This document shows, piece after piece, positions 52,690-61,917 of a stretch of DNA of 64,000 nucleotides; positions within the stretch are counted from its first letter, which is position 1; each line of letters starts with the position of its first letter. The notes under the pieces were generated by a model. The model was not told the DNA's origin, did no database searches, and saw nothing but the letters and a program-made list of their open reading frames with translations. Origin of the DNA: Chloroflexota bacterium (GTDB lineage: Bacteria > Chloroflexota > Limnocylindria > Limnocylindrales > CSP1-4); assembly GCA_030447745.1 (NCBI GenBank), contig JAUJOH010000001.1, positions 25,558 through 89,557 of the forward strand, given 5' to 3'. The translations under genes were made by a program, and so were the position numbers.

Positions 52690-55324
52690 GACCGAGAACA
52701 CCTTCATGACCTCGTCGCCGTAGTGGTTGATCACCTTGACGGCGACCTTGGCCGTCGAGGGGCGCGGGAACGGGCGCGAGACCGTTGAGTTGACCGTCGC
52801 CCACGCTTCGTCGGAGATGTCGGCACGCAGCGCGCGGCGGAGCTTGTCGTAGGGATCGTCTGCACCCGTGAAGTAGGCGTGGCGGACGAAGAAGGCGTCG
52901 CCGTCGTAGTTTGTGTCGAGGAACCAGGCGGCGATGTCGTCGACTGACGATGCGCGCAGCGCGCGCCGGTCGTCGGGTCGTACACGTCGAGGCCCTTCAC
53001 CTCGACCTCGATCTCGCCGTCGCCTGCCGGTCGGACGTCGATGTCGGGCTCGCCGAAGACCATGAACAGGTTGCCAGTGCCGGTCTTCTTGAGCAGCTCA
53101 TCGCCCATCGCGAGGTCCGGGTTCATGCGCGCCTGGAGGATCGTCAGGCGGCCGAGGGTCGAGGCCTCCTCCCCTGCCAACGGGTCGAACGCGAAGCCGC
53201 ACACGACCAGTAGGTCGGCGAACTTGACGGCCTCCTTGGCGGCGTCGCGGATGAGCTCGGGTCCGACCGTGCCGAACTCGGGACCGATCGCGATCGCCAC
53301 CGACCTCGTCGTGCCGTTCTCGCCGTACTCCCCGACCCCCTGGACGTAGACGCCGGGGTACGGGTCGAGTCGGCTGAGCTCGAGGCGCTCGTTGCGCTTG
53401 GTGTTCTGGACGCCGGCGCGTCGGAGGTTGTCGAGGATGCTGGTGACGAACTGGCCGGCATCGACCGACGGCGCGGTTGGGTCGGCGGCGGTGTCCTCCG
53501 GGCCGTCGGCCATGACCGATGGGGTGACAGGCTCTCGACGGTGAACGGGCCCGACACGCGGACGATCTTGGGGTCCTGGTAGGGGCGATCGAACAGGGTC
53601 TCGCTCTCGGCGTGGCGGGCGATCGCGGCGTCGATCTCCTCGCGACTCATGTCCTCGCGGATGTCCGGGTTCTGGGCGATCGACTTGAGGGTCACGTGCG
53701 GCACGCGCTCGTAGACGAAGCCGCGGCGGACGTCGGCCGATGTCGGCGGCATGGCGCTCGGCGGCGCCTGGCCGGTCAGCTGGGCCTCTTCCGGATGCCG
53801 GCCTCGGAGTCGGCGAGGAGGTAGTACGGGTACTGGGCGGCCATCAGGCGCGAGCGCGAGGGCGAGCGCGACGCGGCTCGTGTCGACCGTGATCCAGCGT
53901 CGGCCCCACTGCTCGGCGACATATGCGGTCGTACCGGAGCCGCAGGTCGGGTCGAGGACGAGGTCCCCGGGATCGGTCGTCATCAGGAGGCAGCGTTCGA
54001 CGGCTGTTGTCGCTGTCTGAACGACGTACACCTTTGGGTCGGCGCGACTCCGATACGCCGATGTCCATCCACGTGTTCGTCAGTGGGTACGCCGGAAAAT
54101 CATCGAGGTATCGAACGTACGCCAGCGTGTTCCCGGTAACGCGAACCCTTCCAGCCACCGGAGGGCCGCCATCCCGGCTTCGTTGGTCTTCCATCGACTC
54201 CGATGTTCGGTCGGTACTCCCGGCATCCCTCGATCAACACCGGAAACCACGACGCCGGCGTGCGCCTTTCTCGCGACCCATGCTCTGGCTCATGAGATCT
54301 GCGCAGTCGAAAGACGCGTCCTGCCGGCAGCGGGGTCGCGCCCGACCGTTCGGCTAGCGTGATCGGTCGCGTGTCACCCGACGGAAGCTCGACTTGGTCG
54401 TACTTGGACCCGCCTTGGCCGCCGACGCCCTTCGTCACGTGGATGGAACGGTACTTCGTCGCCGCTCGTTCTTTGCCGTACCAGAGGAGCCAGTCGGCGT
54501 CCCCGGAAGGAGGTCCGCAGTAGCTCCGGTGGTCTTGGAGTAGGTAACCCGACTTGAGACGAACCCATCGAACCCAAAACCTCGTCGAGCACCGACCGCA
54601 CGAGATGGACGTTCTCGTCACCGATCTGGACGAAGACCGAACCAGCATCGGTCAACAGCTTACGTATGACGACCAGTCGGTCTCGCAGATAGGCCAGGTA
54701 GGAGTGGACGCCGAGTCTCCATGTGTCTCGGTACGCGCGAATCTGCTCCGGTTGGCGCGTGAGGTCGGAGTCTCGGCCATCCGTGATGTCGCGTTTGCGC
54801 GTACTTACCTGCCAGTTACTTCCTGAATTTGATGCCGTACGGAGGATCGACATAGATCGTTTGGACCTGGCCCTTGAGGCCTTCCTTCTCGGCCAGGCTG
54901 GTCATCACCAACAGCGAGTCGCCGAGGATCATCCGGTTCGCCCACTTGCCGGGGTGGCGGTAGAAGTCGACCTTCTCCTCGAACGTCAGCTCGCTGTACG
55001 GCCCGAAGAAGCCGAGCTGCTGCTCTGACCGGCGGCCCTCGCTCTCCGCGCGGAGCTCCTCGACCAGCGCCAGCGGATCGATCGTCTCCTGGATGTAGAT
55101 CGGGACCGCCGGCACCTCGAGGTCGTGGCTGTGTCCTGCTCGTCCTTGCCCTTCCAGACGAGCTGCGGGTCGAGGGTCGGGTCCCGGGGATAGCGCACGA
55201 TGGCCGGCCTCTTCTCCTCCGGGCGGGCGAACGACTCCAGCTCGGCGGTGGGGATGTTCGAGCGGCGGTCAGACGGGTGAGTCGTCGCCCGGACGATCGT
55301 GCTCGGCTTGATCTTGTCAGCCAC
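52690..55324 (-). pseudogene. mod: Type III restriction-modification methyltransferase subunit (Mod), many frameshifts
   Basis: GTG 55324: MADKIKPSTIVRATTHPSDRRSNIPTAELESFARPEEKRPAIVRYPRDPTLDPQLVWKGKDEQD. Next frames: [94 protein letters not shown] (catalytic DPPY), [55 protein letters not shown], and GDLVLDPTCGSGTTAYVAEQWGRRWITVDTSRVALALA (SAM motif I). The C-terminus ends VKVINHYGDEVMKVFSV. Motif order DPPY before motif I marks a beta-class N6-adenine enzyme. About eight shifts over 2.6 kb, in contrast to intact res. Confidence 0.85.
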
Positions 55325-55638
55325 CGCTCACCTCGGGCTTCCGCGCATCAAGCACGTCCGACGTGGGAGCTCGGGACGAGCGACCGTCCTGGAGCGTCAC
55401 GATCGTGACCTCGTTGAGCGAACCGTCGTATCGGTAGACGATGAGCATCCAGCGCCAGGGCCCGAGGATGAAGGAAACCTTCCCACCGGCCATGGAGCGC
55501 CGGTCCGAGCAGCGGGAAGCGGCGAAGAGGCTCCAGTGATCGGCGGACCCGCGCCCGCGTGCCGCGCGGCAGACTGTGCGTCCGAACGAGACCGGTCAGA
55601 TCGTCGGCCGCGCGGCGGGTGACGACGACCGTGGGCAA
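55317..55638 (-). pseudogene. RelE/ParE-family toxin, one frameshift
   Basis: MPTVVVTRRAADDLTGLVRTHSLPRGTRARVRRSLEPLRRFPLLGPALHGRW from TTG 55638, then in another frame GGKVSFILGPWRWMLIVYRYDGSLNEVTIVTLQDGR and a stop at 55317. The layout helix-helix-beta sheet with WRWMLIVYRYD and TIVTLQDGR is RelE-like. The tail overlaps the mod start. The partner upstream is an RHH antitoxin. Confidence 0.65.
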
Positions 55639-55901
55639 CCGTCGAGGTCCTCCAGCGGGATGATGCGCCCGGCCTTCGCGTCGGCCAGACCTTCTTGCGC
55701 GCGCTCCCAGGCACCGTCGATGCCGTCGAGCAGGGCTGTCACATCCCTCGGATCGGGGTCCGCCTCGTCGAGCGCCGACGAGAGGAGCGAGCGGGCCAGC
55801 GTGCCCGCGGTCACGTGCGTCCGCTCCGCGAGGCGGTGGAGCTTCTCGGCGTACGGGCCATCGAGGATCACATTCACCCTCGTCGGCGTCGACCGTTCCA
55901 C
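55596..55901 (-). CDS. ParD-like ribbon-helix-helix antitoxin
   Basis: 101 residues from GTG 55901. MERSTPTRVNVILDGPYAEKLHRLAERTHVTAGTLARSLLSSALDEADPDPRDVTALLDGIDGAWERAQEGLADAKAGRIIPLEDL: an RHH N-terminus and a C-terminal toxin-binding helix ending in the typical GRIIPLEDL. Residues after LEDL (DGCPRSSSPAARPTI) overlap the toxin and may be an indel artefact. A TAGGCT box ends six nt before the GTG, so it is probably leaderless. Confidence 0.75.
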   Translation of the reverse strand: MERSTPTRVNVILDGPYAEKLHRLAERTHVTAGTLARSLLSSALDEADPDPRDVTALLDGIDGAWERAQEGLADAKAGRIIPLEDLDGCPRSSSPAARPTI

Positions 55902-56008
55902 GGCGCTAGCCTAACACTGCCCGACACGATTCGTGCATCGATCAGCGCATCCCAGTACGGGAACCGCATCGCGAGTCGAGCGGTCCGTGGGTCTGGCTGG
56001 CTGGCTGG

Positions 56009-56460
56009 TCATGTGCCAGTCTCCTCGACCGGGTCCGCCGGAGGTGTTCGGAACGGGTCCTCGACGCGCACGGAGCCGTAGGTCCTCCGTGCGCCAGGTC
56101 CTCGCTCAACAACGTCCGACACCCGGCCGTTCGCGCAGCACTGAGGACCAGGGCGTCCCAGTATGAGACGTGCCACTGCTGTGTCCCGTCGATCGCTTCG
56201 TCCACGAGCCGGGTATCGATGGGCACGACGGGCAACTGCCCTCATCCATTCGACCATCGCCCGGCCGTCCGGCGGGGCCACGACATCCTCAGCTTTCCGG
56301 TCACGGTCGCGTAGAACTCACCCAGCACCTGGGCCGATATGACGTAGTCCTTGTCCGGGCTGGCCGCGGGGACCTCGAGGGCGCGTGCTCGCTTTGTTGG
56401 CTCGGCCACATCGACCGCGTAGACCCAGACGTTCGTGTCGATGAACGCGCGACCGTTCAC
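56009..56460 (-). pseudogene. PIN-domain toxin (VapC), frameshifted
   Basis: GTG 56460: MNGRAFIDTNVWVYAVDVAEPTKRARALEVPAASPDKDYVISAQVLGEFYATVTGKL; then APPDGRAMVEWM; then VPIDTRLVDEAIDGTQQWHVSYWDALVLSAARTAGCRTLLSEDLAHG and TYGSVRVEDPF. All PIN acidic residues (D in FIDTN, E in LGEF, D in YWDALV, D in SEDL) survive across three frames. Paired with the intact antitoxin upstream by a GTGA overlap. Confidence 0.75.
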
Positions 56461-56711
56461 TTCGCGCGCAAGTACCTGGGTCGGTCGTACAGATCCTCGC
56501 GTCGCCACGTTCGGCCTTCAGGCCCGCTGCTCGCCGTGGACTTCGATGCCAGCTCGACGAAGCCGGCGAGGGCGGACTGCGTCTGGCTGGGTCCGGCGTA
56601 CCGCTGCAAGTAGTCACTGACCACGGCGTTCACCGAGGTGCCGTTCTCCAGCGCTCGTATCCTGGCCCGCCGCAGGACTTGCTCGTCGACCGTTACCGTC
56701 AAGTTCGCCAT
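56457..56711 (-). CDS. Antitoxin (RHH-type VapB), intact
   Basis: 84 residues from ATG 56711: MANLTVTVDEQVLRRARIRALENGTSVNAVVSDYLQRYAGPSQTQSALAGFVELASKSTASSGPEGRTWRREDLYDRPRYLRAK. The beta strand LTVTVDE plus two helices is a ribbon-helix-helix fold, and the tail WRREDLYDR is a typical VapC-binding element. Tandem 16-bp repeats lie just upstream. Confidence 0.85.
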   Translation of the reverse strand: MANLTVTVDEQVLRRARIRALENGTSVNAVVSDYLQRYAGPSQTQSALAGFVELASKSTASSGPEGRTWRREDLYDRPRYLRAK

Positions 56712-56722
56712 CGGAGTCCCTC

Positions 56723-56754
56723 GTGTAGCACGAGGTTGGTGTAGCACGAGGTTA
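56723..56754. repeat. Tandem 16-bp repeat upstream of vapB, likely operator
   Basis: gtgtagcacgaggttg followed directly by gtgtagcacgaggtta: two copies in tandem, 12 bp from the antitoxin start. Helically phased direct repeats are typical binding sites of RHH antitoxin complexes. Confidence 0.65.
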
Positions 56755-56954
56755 GCGCGCTTTCGTGCCGCCACGGCAGCAGCGTCGCGACGACAGTCCG
56801 GAGGCGTGGAACCGGAGCCAGGGCCCGCCGCGGGCTGAGCGCCGCTGCTCGTGGATGCGACCGACTGGATCGCTCGCCGGCGCCGAGGATCGGGCCGCTG
56901 CTCGTGGATACGACGGACACGACCGCCGACCAAACGACCGAACACTCGGCACGC
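56755..56954. other. Non-coding stretch with a short direct repeat
   Basis: gctgctcgtggat.cgac occurs at 56842 and 56896. No gene seen. Confidence 0.4.
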
Positions 56955-57203
56955 TCACGCGGAGGGTCCACGACGCCGCTCATACCTCCAAGCGTTCGCG
57001 CGCCGCGCCGCGATACGGCTCCGCGCAGCGCCGATGGCGGCCGCGGTCCGGGCCGAGGTCGGTTCGGCGAACGAGTCGCTCGCATCTGCGGTTGGCACCG
57101 CGCGATGACCGGCAGGTGAGCGCCGGAGCCTGACGCCAAACCTGTCCAGCAGGGTCGCTGCGGCCGACACGTACTCCCTGATCGCGTCCTCCGTCCCCCG
57201 CAT
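56955..57203 (-). CDS. Hypothetical 82-aa protein
   Basis: ATG 57203 is eight nt after the stop of the helix-turn-helix gene: MRGTEDAIREYVSAAATLLDRFGVRLRRSPAGHRAVPTADASDSFAEPTSARTAAAIGAARSRIAARRANAWRYE. Helical and Ala/Arg-rich. It could be a partner of the upstream DNA-binding protein, but the composition is close to random for this GC content. Confidence 0.3.
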   Translation of the reverse strand: MRGTEDAIREYVSAAATLLDRFGVRLRRSPAGHRAVPTADASDSFAEPTSARTAAAIGAARSRIAARRANAWRYERRRGPSA

Positions 57204-57209
57204 CCCGCC

Positions 57210-57475
57210 TCACGCCTGTTCAAGCTCGGCCAATCGCTCGCCGGCGCCGAACCGGCCGCCCTCGGCGACGCGACGGGGAACGACACGGCGAGTCGCAGGC
57301 TTCCGGCCGCTGGCATAGAACTCGAACGTCGGTACCGGAATGCGGACGATCCGCTTGGACACACGGATGGCCGGCAGCTCGCCTCCTCGACCAGGCGCCA
57401 GACGGTGTCGTGACTGACGCCGAGTTGTTGCGCCGCCTCCTTGATGCTGTACCAGCACTCGGCCTTGTCTCTCCG
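57210..57475 (-). pseudogene. Helix-turn-helix DNA-binding protein (excisionase/antitoxin type), frameshifted
   Basis: KAECWYSIKEAAQQLGVSHDTVWRLVEEA, then in another frame GELPAIRVSKRIVRIPVPTFEFYASGRKPATRRVVPRRVAEGGRFGAGERLAELEQA. The first part is a MerR/excisionase-like helix-turn-helix, and GELPAIRVSKRIVRIPV is the following wing. Such proteins act as antitoxins beside PIN toxins, and a PIN fragment lies directly upstream. Confidence 0.6.
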
Positions 57476-57506
57476 TTGCGATCGGTGCGTCTCAGGTGGA
57501 CCGTAA

Positions 57507-57596
57507 CGCGCTCGACTCAGATGTCCAGCACCGTGGTTTGGCGTCGTCCTCGTCCACGAGCGCGAACAGTGCCGATGTGTCGACGAATGCCGTCAC
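57507..57596 (-). pseudogene. PIN-domain toxin N-terminal fragment
   Basis: GTG 57596 overlaps the res stop (GTGA): MTAFVDTSALFALVDEDDA is a PIN N-terminus with the first Asp; the frame ends after about 30 codons. The remainder is missing. Confidence 0.55.
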
Positions 57597-60500
57597 TCGC
57601 CAAAGGCCTCGGCGAGGTAGGCATCGTGGTTTTCACTTACGTCCGGCTGGCCGGAGTGGAAGCCGCCCACCGAGGGTTGTGAAGGCAGTACGTACTTCGC
57701 CCGGATCAGGCCGCCGGCGTCCCACGGGTCGGTCACCTCGAGGAACGCCCAGCGGCCGAGGCCGCCCCAGTTGTTGACCGCGACCGTCCACAGGTGCTCC
57801 GCGGTGGCGACCTTGACCTGCTTCTCCTTCTTCGCCTCGCCGGTGACCTCGAGGACGAGCGTCAGCAGGTCGTCACCCGTCGAGGCGGCATCGCGGAGGC
57901 GGATCAGGAAGTCCGGCACGTAGTTGCCGGCGCGGCCCTCGTAGGTGTACGGGATCTTGAAGTTGAGACCCTGGTTCTTGGCGTAGCTGACGACCTCCGG
58001 CATGTCCTCGAGCACCTGGGCCAGCTTCGATTCCCAGCCTGAGTCCTCCGGCACGAGGTTGAGGTGGCTCTTGGCAGTCTCGTAGCACGTCTTCGTCGTC
58101 TCGAACCAGACGTCGTCCGTGGAGCCGATCGGCTCGTACGGCCGAAGGTTCGGAATGAGCCGCTTCTCGCCGCGGGTGCCGGCCACGATCGCCCGGTGGA
58201 TCCGGTCCGCCGCCGCGTGGCTGTACTGGGCGAACAGCAGCATCTGCTCGAAGGTTCCGTCCTTCTTGTACGGCGTGACGCACTCGTCGATCCAGCGCCT
58301 CGTGATGCGGACGAGCTGCGGGAAGAGCCACGGCCGCCCGGCGCCGTCCTCGTCCTGGAAGTGGTTGTCCAGCGTCCGCTTGGCGACCGCGAACACGACG
58401 GTCTGGATGCGGTGATCCCGGAGGTCGATCTCGTGCCGCTCCATCTGGCCGACGATCGGGTCGACCTGCGTCTTGATCGCGACATCCTGCGTCGAGAGCT
58501 GCAGGATCGACGAGGCGTCGAAGGTCGCCTCGAGGTGCTCGGTCGGCATCTCGTAGCGGTAGCCGACGAGGCGCGGGAACTCGATCCGGAGGTGCGAGCG
58601 CTCCGGCAGGGCGCGGACCTGGCGGACCGGCTTGGCGACCTTGACCCTCCCCTTGCCGGAGACGCTGAGGAAGCTGAAGGGCACGCCGTAGACCTCCGCG
58701 TACTCCGGCTCGAACAGCCCGTCGGCATTGGCGTCGTAGCTCGCCCGCCGGAGCGCCCGCCCGACCACCTGCTCGCACAGCAGCTGCGTCCCGAACGCCC
58801 GGATACCGAGGATGTGGGTGACGGTGTTGGCGTCCCAGCCCTCGGTCAGCATCGCGACCGAGACGACGCACCGGATGTGCTCCCCCAGCCTCCCCCGCTT
58901 CCCGACCGTGTTCATGACCTCGCGCAGGATGTCCTCGTCCGTGATGTCCTCGGCCGACCGGCCGGGGAAGCGGGTGACGTACTCGCGCTTGAACTGGTCG
59001 ATCTCCGCTGCGGCCGCCTTGCGGAAGGCGGGGTCGAGGGCGTCGCCGCGGTCGAGCTGCGCCGAGTCGACGAGGAGTGTGTTCGGGCGGTCCCGGAAGC
59101 GACCGTCCTCCTCGTTGCTGAACAGCGGGAGGTTGCCGGGCACGACGACCTGGTCGCCGTTCCCCAGCTCCTTCTGCCAGCCGGCGATCCAGTCGGACAC
59201 GAGCTTGGACGTCGCGGTGTTCGAGCAGACGACGATGAACACCGGTGGCGTGCCCATCCCGGCCGCGTCCCACTCGACGTGGCTGCGCTCGTAGTCGGCG
59301 TACAGGCTGCGGAGCGCGCCCTCGAGCTCCTTCGGGATCACCGGCAGCCCGTCGATCGGCGTGTCGCGCAACCCCTTCCGCGGGAGCGCGCTGCGCACGC
59401 GGAGCCAGAGGTCGCGGTACATCGGGCCCTTCCCCGTCATGGAGTCGTCGCTGACCGGCACCCGCGGGATCTTGACGATGCCCGACTCGATCGCGTCCAT
59501 CAGCCCGAAGTCGCTGACGACCCACGGAAACAGCGTGCCCTCGGCGTAGCCGGAGCCCTTGAGGAAGAACGGGGTGGCCGACAGGTCGTAGACCGCCCGG
59601 ACGCCGAGCTTGTCGCGGACTGCCTGGACGCCGGACAGCCAGACGCGCGCCTCCTCGAGGTCCTTCTTCGCCTGCGTCCGCTCGTCCGCGTCGAGCGCGC
59701 CCTCCTCGGCGACCTCCTTCGGCGCCGGCGCGTAACAGTGGTGCGCCTCGTCGTTGAGCACCACGATGTTCTTCGCGTTGCCGAAGACGCGGCAGACCCG
59801 GCGGACCATCTCGGCCGGCGTCTCGCGGAATCGGTCGTCGTCCTCGAAGCCGGCGAGGACCTTCTTGGTCAGGCTCGCCGCCTGGATCTTCTCGCGCCGC
59901 AGGAAGGCGTGAAAGTTCGTGATCAGGACGGTCGCGGCCTGGAGACGGTCGAGCTGCTCCGGCGTGACGATATCGAGCGCGCGGTAGTAGCTGTCCGGGT
60001 CGTTGGGGATCAGGACCCGCAGGCGGTCGCGGATCGTGATGCCGGGCGTGACGACGAGGAACTTGTCGCTGAACCGCTTGTCCTGGGCGTTGGCCGCCTT
60101 GTTGAGCGCCTGCCAGGCGATCAGCATCGCCATGAGCACGGTCTTGCCGGAGCCCGTCGCCATCTTGAAGGCGAACCGCGGCAGGCCGCCGTTGTGCTGC
60201 TGGTTCTCCTGGCGGATGACGTTGAGCGCCTTCGTGTCGCCGAGCCGCTCCGCCGCCTCGGTCAGGTAGATCGCCGTCTCGGCCGCCTCGAGCTGGCAGA
60301 AGAAGAGCCGCCGCTCGCGGTCCTCGTCGCGCCAGTGCGCGAGCAGGTCGCGGGTGACGCTCGTCGTGTGGGGGTAGTCCTGGAGACGCCACCGCTCGAC
60401 GGACTGGCGGATCTCGTTGACGATCTCGTTCGGCTGCTGGCGCGTCGGGCCGCCGAAGGCGTCCATCGTCAGCTGGGCTGAGGCCTTCTTCGGCCACGCA

Positions 60501-60640
60501 ACCGGGACGAAGAACTCGCTGGGTCGACGGCGTGGGGCGATCTCGCCGGTGACCTGCCCGTCGGTCGTCGTGACGAAGTGCTGGCGGGGCTCGACGAACG
60601 GCGAGTTGATCACGATCGGGTTCTCGATGACTGGCGCCAC
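57593..60640 (-). CDS. res: Type III restriction-modification endonuclease subunit (Res)
   Basis: 1015 residues from GTG 60640, intact. Superfamily 2 helicase: Walker A FAFKMATGSGKTVLMAMLIAWQ, DExH box as VVLNDEAHHCY, motif III LSATPFFL, and the C-terminal helicase half with MLTEGWDANTVTHILGIRAFGTQLLCEQVVGRALRR. The nuclease domain is at the end: YVPDFLIRL...LTLVLEVTGEAKKEK fits PD...ExK with a diverged Lys position (EVTGEAKK). It cuts DNA after ATP-driven communication between sites and requires Mod. Res is normally beside mod; here about 2.3 kb of toxin-antitoxin genes separate them, and res precedes mod. Confidence 0.92.
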   Translation of the reverse strand: MAPVIENPIVINSPFVEPRQHFVTTTDGQVTGEIAPRRRPSEFFVPVAWPKKASAQLTMDAFGGPTRQQPNEIVNEIRQSVERWRLQDYPHTTSVTRDLLAHWRDEDRERRLFFCQLEAAETAIYLTEAAERLGDTKALNVIRQENQQHNGGLPRFAFKMATGSGKTVLMAMLIAWQALNKAANAQDKRFSDKFLVVTPGITIRDRLRVLIPNDPDSYYRALDIVTPEQLDRLQAATVLITNFHAFLRREKIQAASLTKKVLAGFEDDDRFRETPAEMVRRVCRVFGNAKNIVVLNDEAHHCYAPAPKEVAEEGALDADERTQAKKDLEEARVWLSGVQAVRDKLGVRAVYDLSATPFFLKGSGYAEGTLFPWVVSDFGLMDAIESGIVKIPRVPVSDDSMTGKGPMYRDLWLRVRSALPRKGLRDTPIDGLPVIPKELEGALRSLYADYERSHVEWDAAGMGTPPVFIVVCSNTATSKLVSDWIAGWQKELGNGDQVVVPGNLPLFSNEEDGRFRDRPNTLLVDSAQLDRGDALDPAFRKAAAAEIDQFKREYVTRFPGRSAEDITDEDILREVMNTVGKRGRLGEHIRCVVSVAMLTEGWDANTVTHILGIRAFGTQLLCEQVVGRALRRASYDANADGLFEPEYAEVYGVPFSFLSVSGKGRVKVAKPVRQVRALPERSHLRIEFPRLVGYRYEMPTEHLEATFDASSILQLSTQDVAIKTQVDPIVGQMERHEIDLRDHRIQTVVFAVAKRTLDNHFQDEDGAGRPWLFPQLVRITRRWIDECVTPYKKDGTFEQMLLFAQYSHAAADRIHRAIVAGTRGEKRLIPNLRPYEPIGSTDDVWFETTKTCYETAKSHLNLVPEDSGWESKLAQVLEDMPEVVSYAKNQGLNFKIPYTYEGRAGNYVPDFLIRLRDAASTGDDLLTLVLEVTGEAKKEKQVKVATAEHLWTVAVNNWGGLGRWAFLEVTDPWDAGGLIRAKYVLPSQPSVGGFHSGQPDVSENHDAYLAEAFGE

Positions 60641-60707
60641 GCGTTCCCTCCCGGCCGATCGGACGACTTCCGCCTGTGCGACGGTCTATCCGGCGGGGCG
60701 GGACTCA

Positions 60708-60762
60708 ACCACAACCGCCCGCCCGTGTACGCCCTGACCGGCGTTCACCGTCAGTGAGCGAG
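60708..60762. repeat. Direct repeat flanking the FitAB-like pair, copy 1
   Basis: accacaaccgc...gccctgaccggcgttcaccgtcagtgagcgag; the second copy is at 61621-61687. The two flank the toxin-antitoxin pair in between. Confidence 0.55.
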
Positions 60763-60829
60763 CACGTGCAATCCGGGAGCGGATCGCCAGGCGTTGATGG
60801 GATCGCCAGGGTGATGGGTCTGCTACGCA

Positions 60830-61229
60830 GGTCGGATTCAAGACCTGCACGCCAGTTCGCCCGACGTCCGTGTTGCGCGTGACGAGGACGAGGTCGTGCA
60901 CGAGAGCCGTCGCGGCCAGGAGGCCATCCACCGTCGGGATCGGGTCCGGAACGTTGAGGAAGCCCCAGCGCTCGGCGACCCGGGCGTCGACGGAGAGGAC
61001 GCGATCGCTGAACGTGGTGGTCAGGCGGGCCAGCCACTGTTCGAGCGCGAGGGCGGCAGGCGTATCGCGCCGGCGGACCGATTCGATGCCGCGCCGGATC
61101 TCGCCGAGGACCAGGACGCTCGTGAACAGCTCTTCCTCGTGAACTGCGGCAAACCAGGTGCGGATCCCTTCGGGGTTCGACCGCCCTTCGAAGCTCGGAC
61201 AGGACGTTCGTATCGACGAGCCAGCTCAC
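60830..61229 (-). pseudogene. PIN-domain toxin (FitB/VapC-like), frameshifted
   Basis: GTG 61229, overlapping the antitoxin stop: MSWLVDTNVLSELRRA, then WFAAVHEEELFTSVLVLGEIRRGIESVRRRDTPAALALEQWLARLTTTFSDRVLSVDARVAERWGFLNVPDPIPTVDGLLAATALVHDLVLVTRNTDVGRTGVQVLNP. All catalytic acids are present (D in VDTN, E in LGEI, D in TVDGLLAATA, D in RNTD). This is the FitB type, which pairs with FitA antitoxins. One or two shifts near 61170 and at the very end. Confidence 0.8.
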
Positions 61230-61456
61230 GCGACGTCGCGCGGGAGGTCGCGAGCCACCAGGAAGTCGTCATCGTCACCGACGTCGGGCATCGAGAGCAG
61301 GAGCTCCTTGAACGATCCACGCCCCAACTCACCCTGCAACGCATCCCGGAGGATCTCGCGATGCTCAGCCTCGGCCGAACGCCCATGGCGGGCGGCTCGG
61401 CTCTTGAGCGCCCGCACGATCTCAGCGCCGATGTTTCGCACGATCAGTTGACTCAT
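61226..61456 (-). CDS. FitA-like antitoxin
   Basis: 76 residues from ATG 61456: MSQLIVRNIGAEIVRALKSRAARHGRSAEAEHREILRDALQGELGRGSFKELLLSMPDVGDDDDFLVARDLPRDVA. The RHH with RAARHGRSAEAEHREILRDAL is the FitA/StbC hallmark, and the tail binds the PIN partner. It overlaps the toxin by GTGA. A perfect 7-bp inverted repeat lies 14 bp upstream. Confidence 0.88.
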   Translation of the reverse strand: MSQLIVRNIGAEIVRALKSRAARHGRSAEAEHREILRDALQGELGRGSFKELLLSMPDVGDDDDFLVARDLPRDVA

Positions 61457-61469
61457 CCGACATCACCTC

Positions 61470-61486
61470 TGCTATCAACGATAGCA
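61470..61486. promoter_or_regulatory. Inverted repeat upstream of the FitA-like antitoxin
   Basis: TGCTATC-AAC-GATAGCA, perfect 7-bp arms, 14 bp before the start codon. Probable autoregulatory operator. Confidence 0.7.
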
Positions 61487-61917
61487 GCTTGGTCGCCGGC
61501 ACCACCGTGCTGGACCTCGAGCTGGCCGTCACGCTCGCGCGCTCCAACACAACTCCACCCTCGGCCGCTTCTTGCGGATCGTTTGAGATCGATACCGTCC
61601 CAGCGACCATCCGGCGGCGTACCACAACCGCGCGGCCGCTCGCGAGCGGCTTCACCGCCCTGGCCGGCAATCACCGTCAGTGAGCGAGTTGCCCACGTGC
61701 GAGCGTGGCGGATCGCCCGGTTTGCAGTCCGGGAGCGGGGCCACGCTCAATTGTCTCGAGATCGCTCAGTGGCGTTGAGGCGATCACGCAGCGCTCCGAC
61801 TCGCCCGCGAGCCTCTTCGAGCTTCACCCGCTTCGATGATCTCGGCTGCGGAAGCCTGGGATGCGCGCGGCGCCACTCACGGTCGCCGCCCAGCTGGCGT
61901 AGCCGCAGTCCGTCCCG
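61487..61917. other. Non-coding stretch with second copy of the flanking repeat
   Basis: Contains accacaaccgcgcggccg...gccctggccggcaatcaccgtcagtgagcgag (61621-61687), followed by gcagtccgggagcgg (about 61724), which also recurs after copy 1 (caatccgggagcgg, about 60768). No gene seen. Confidence 0.45.
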
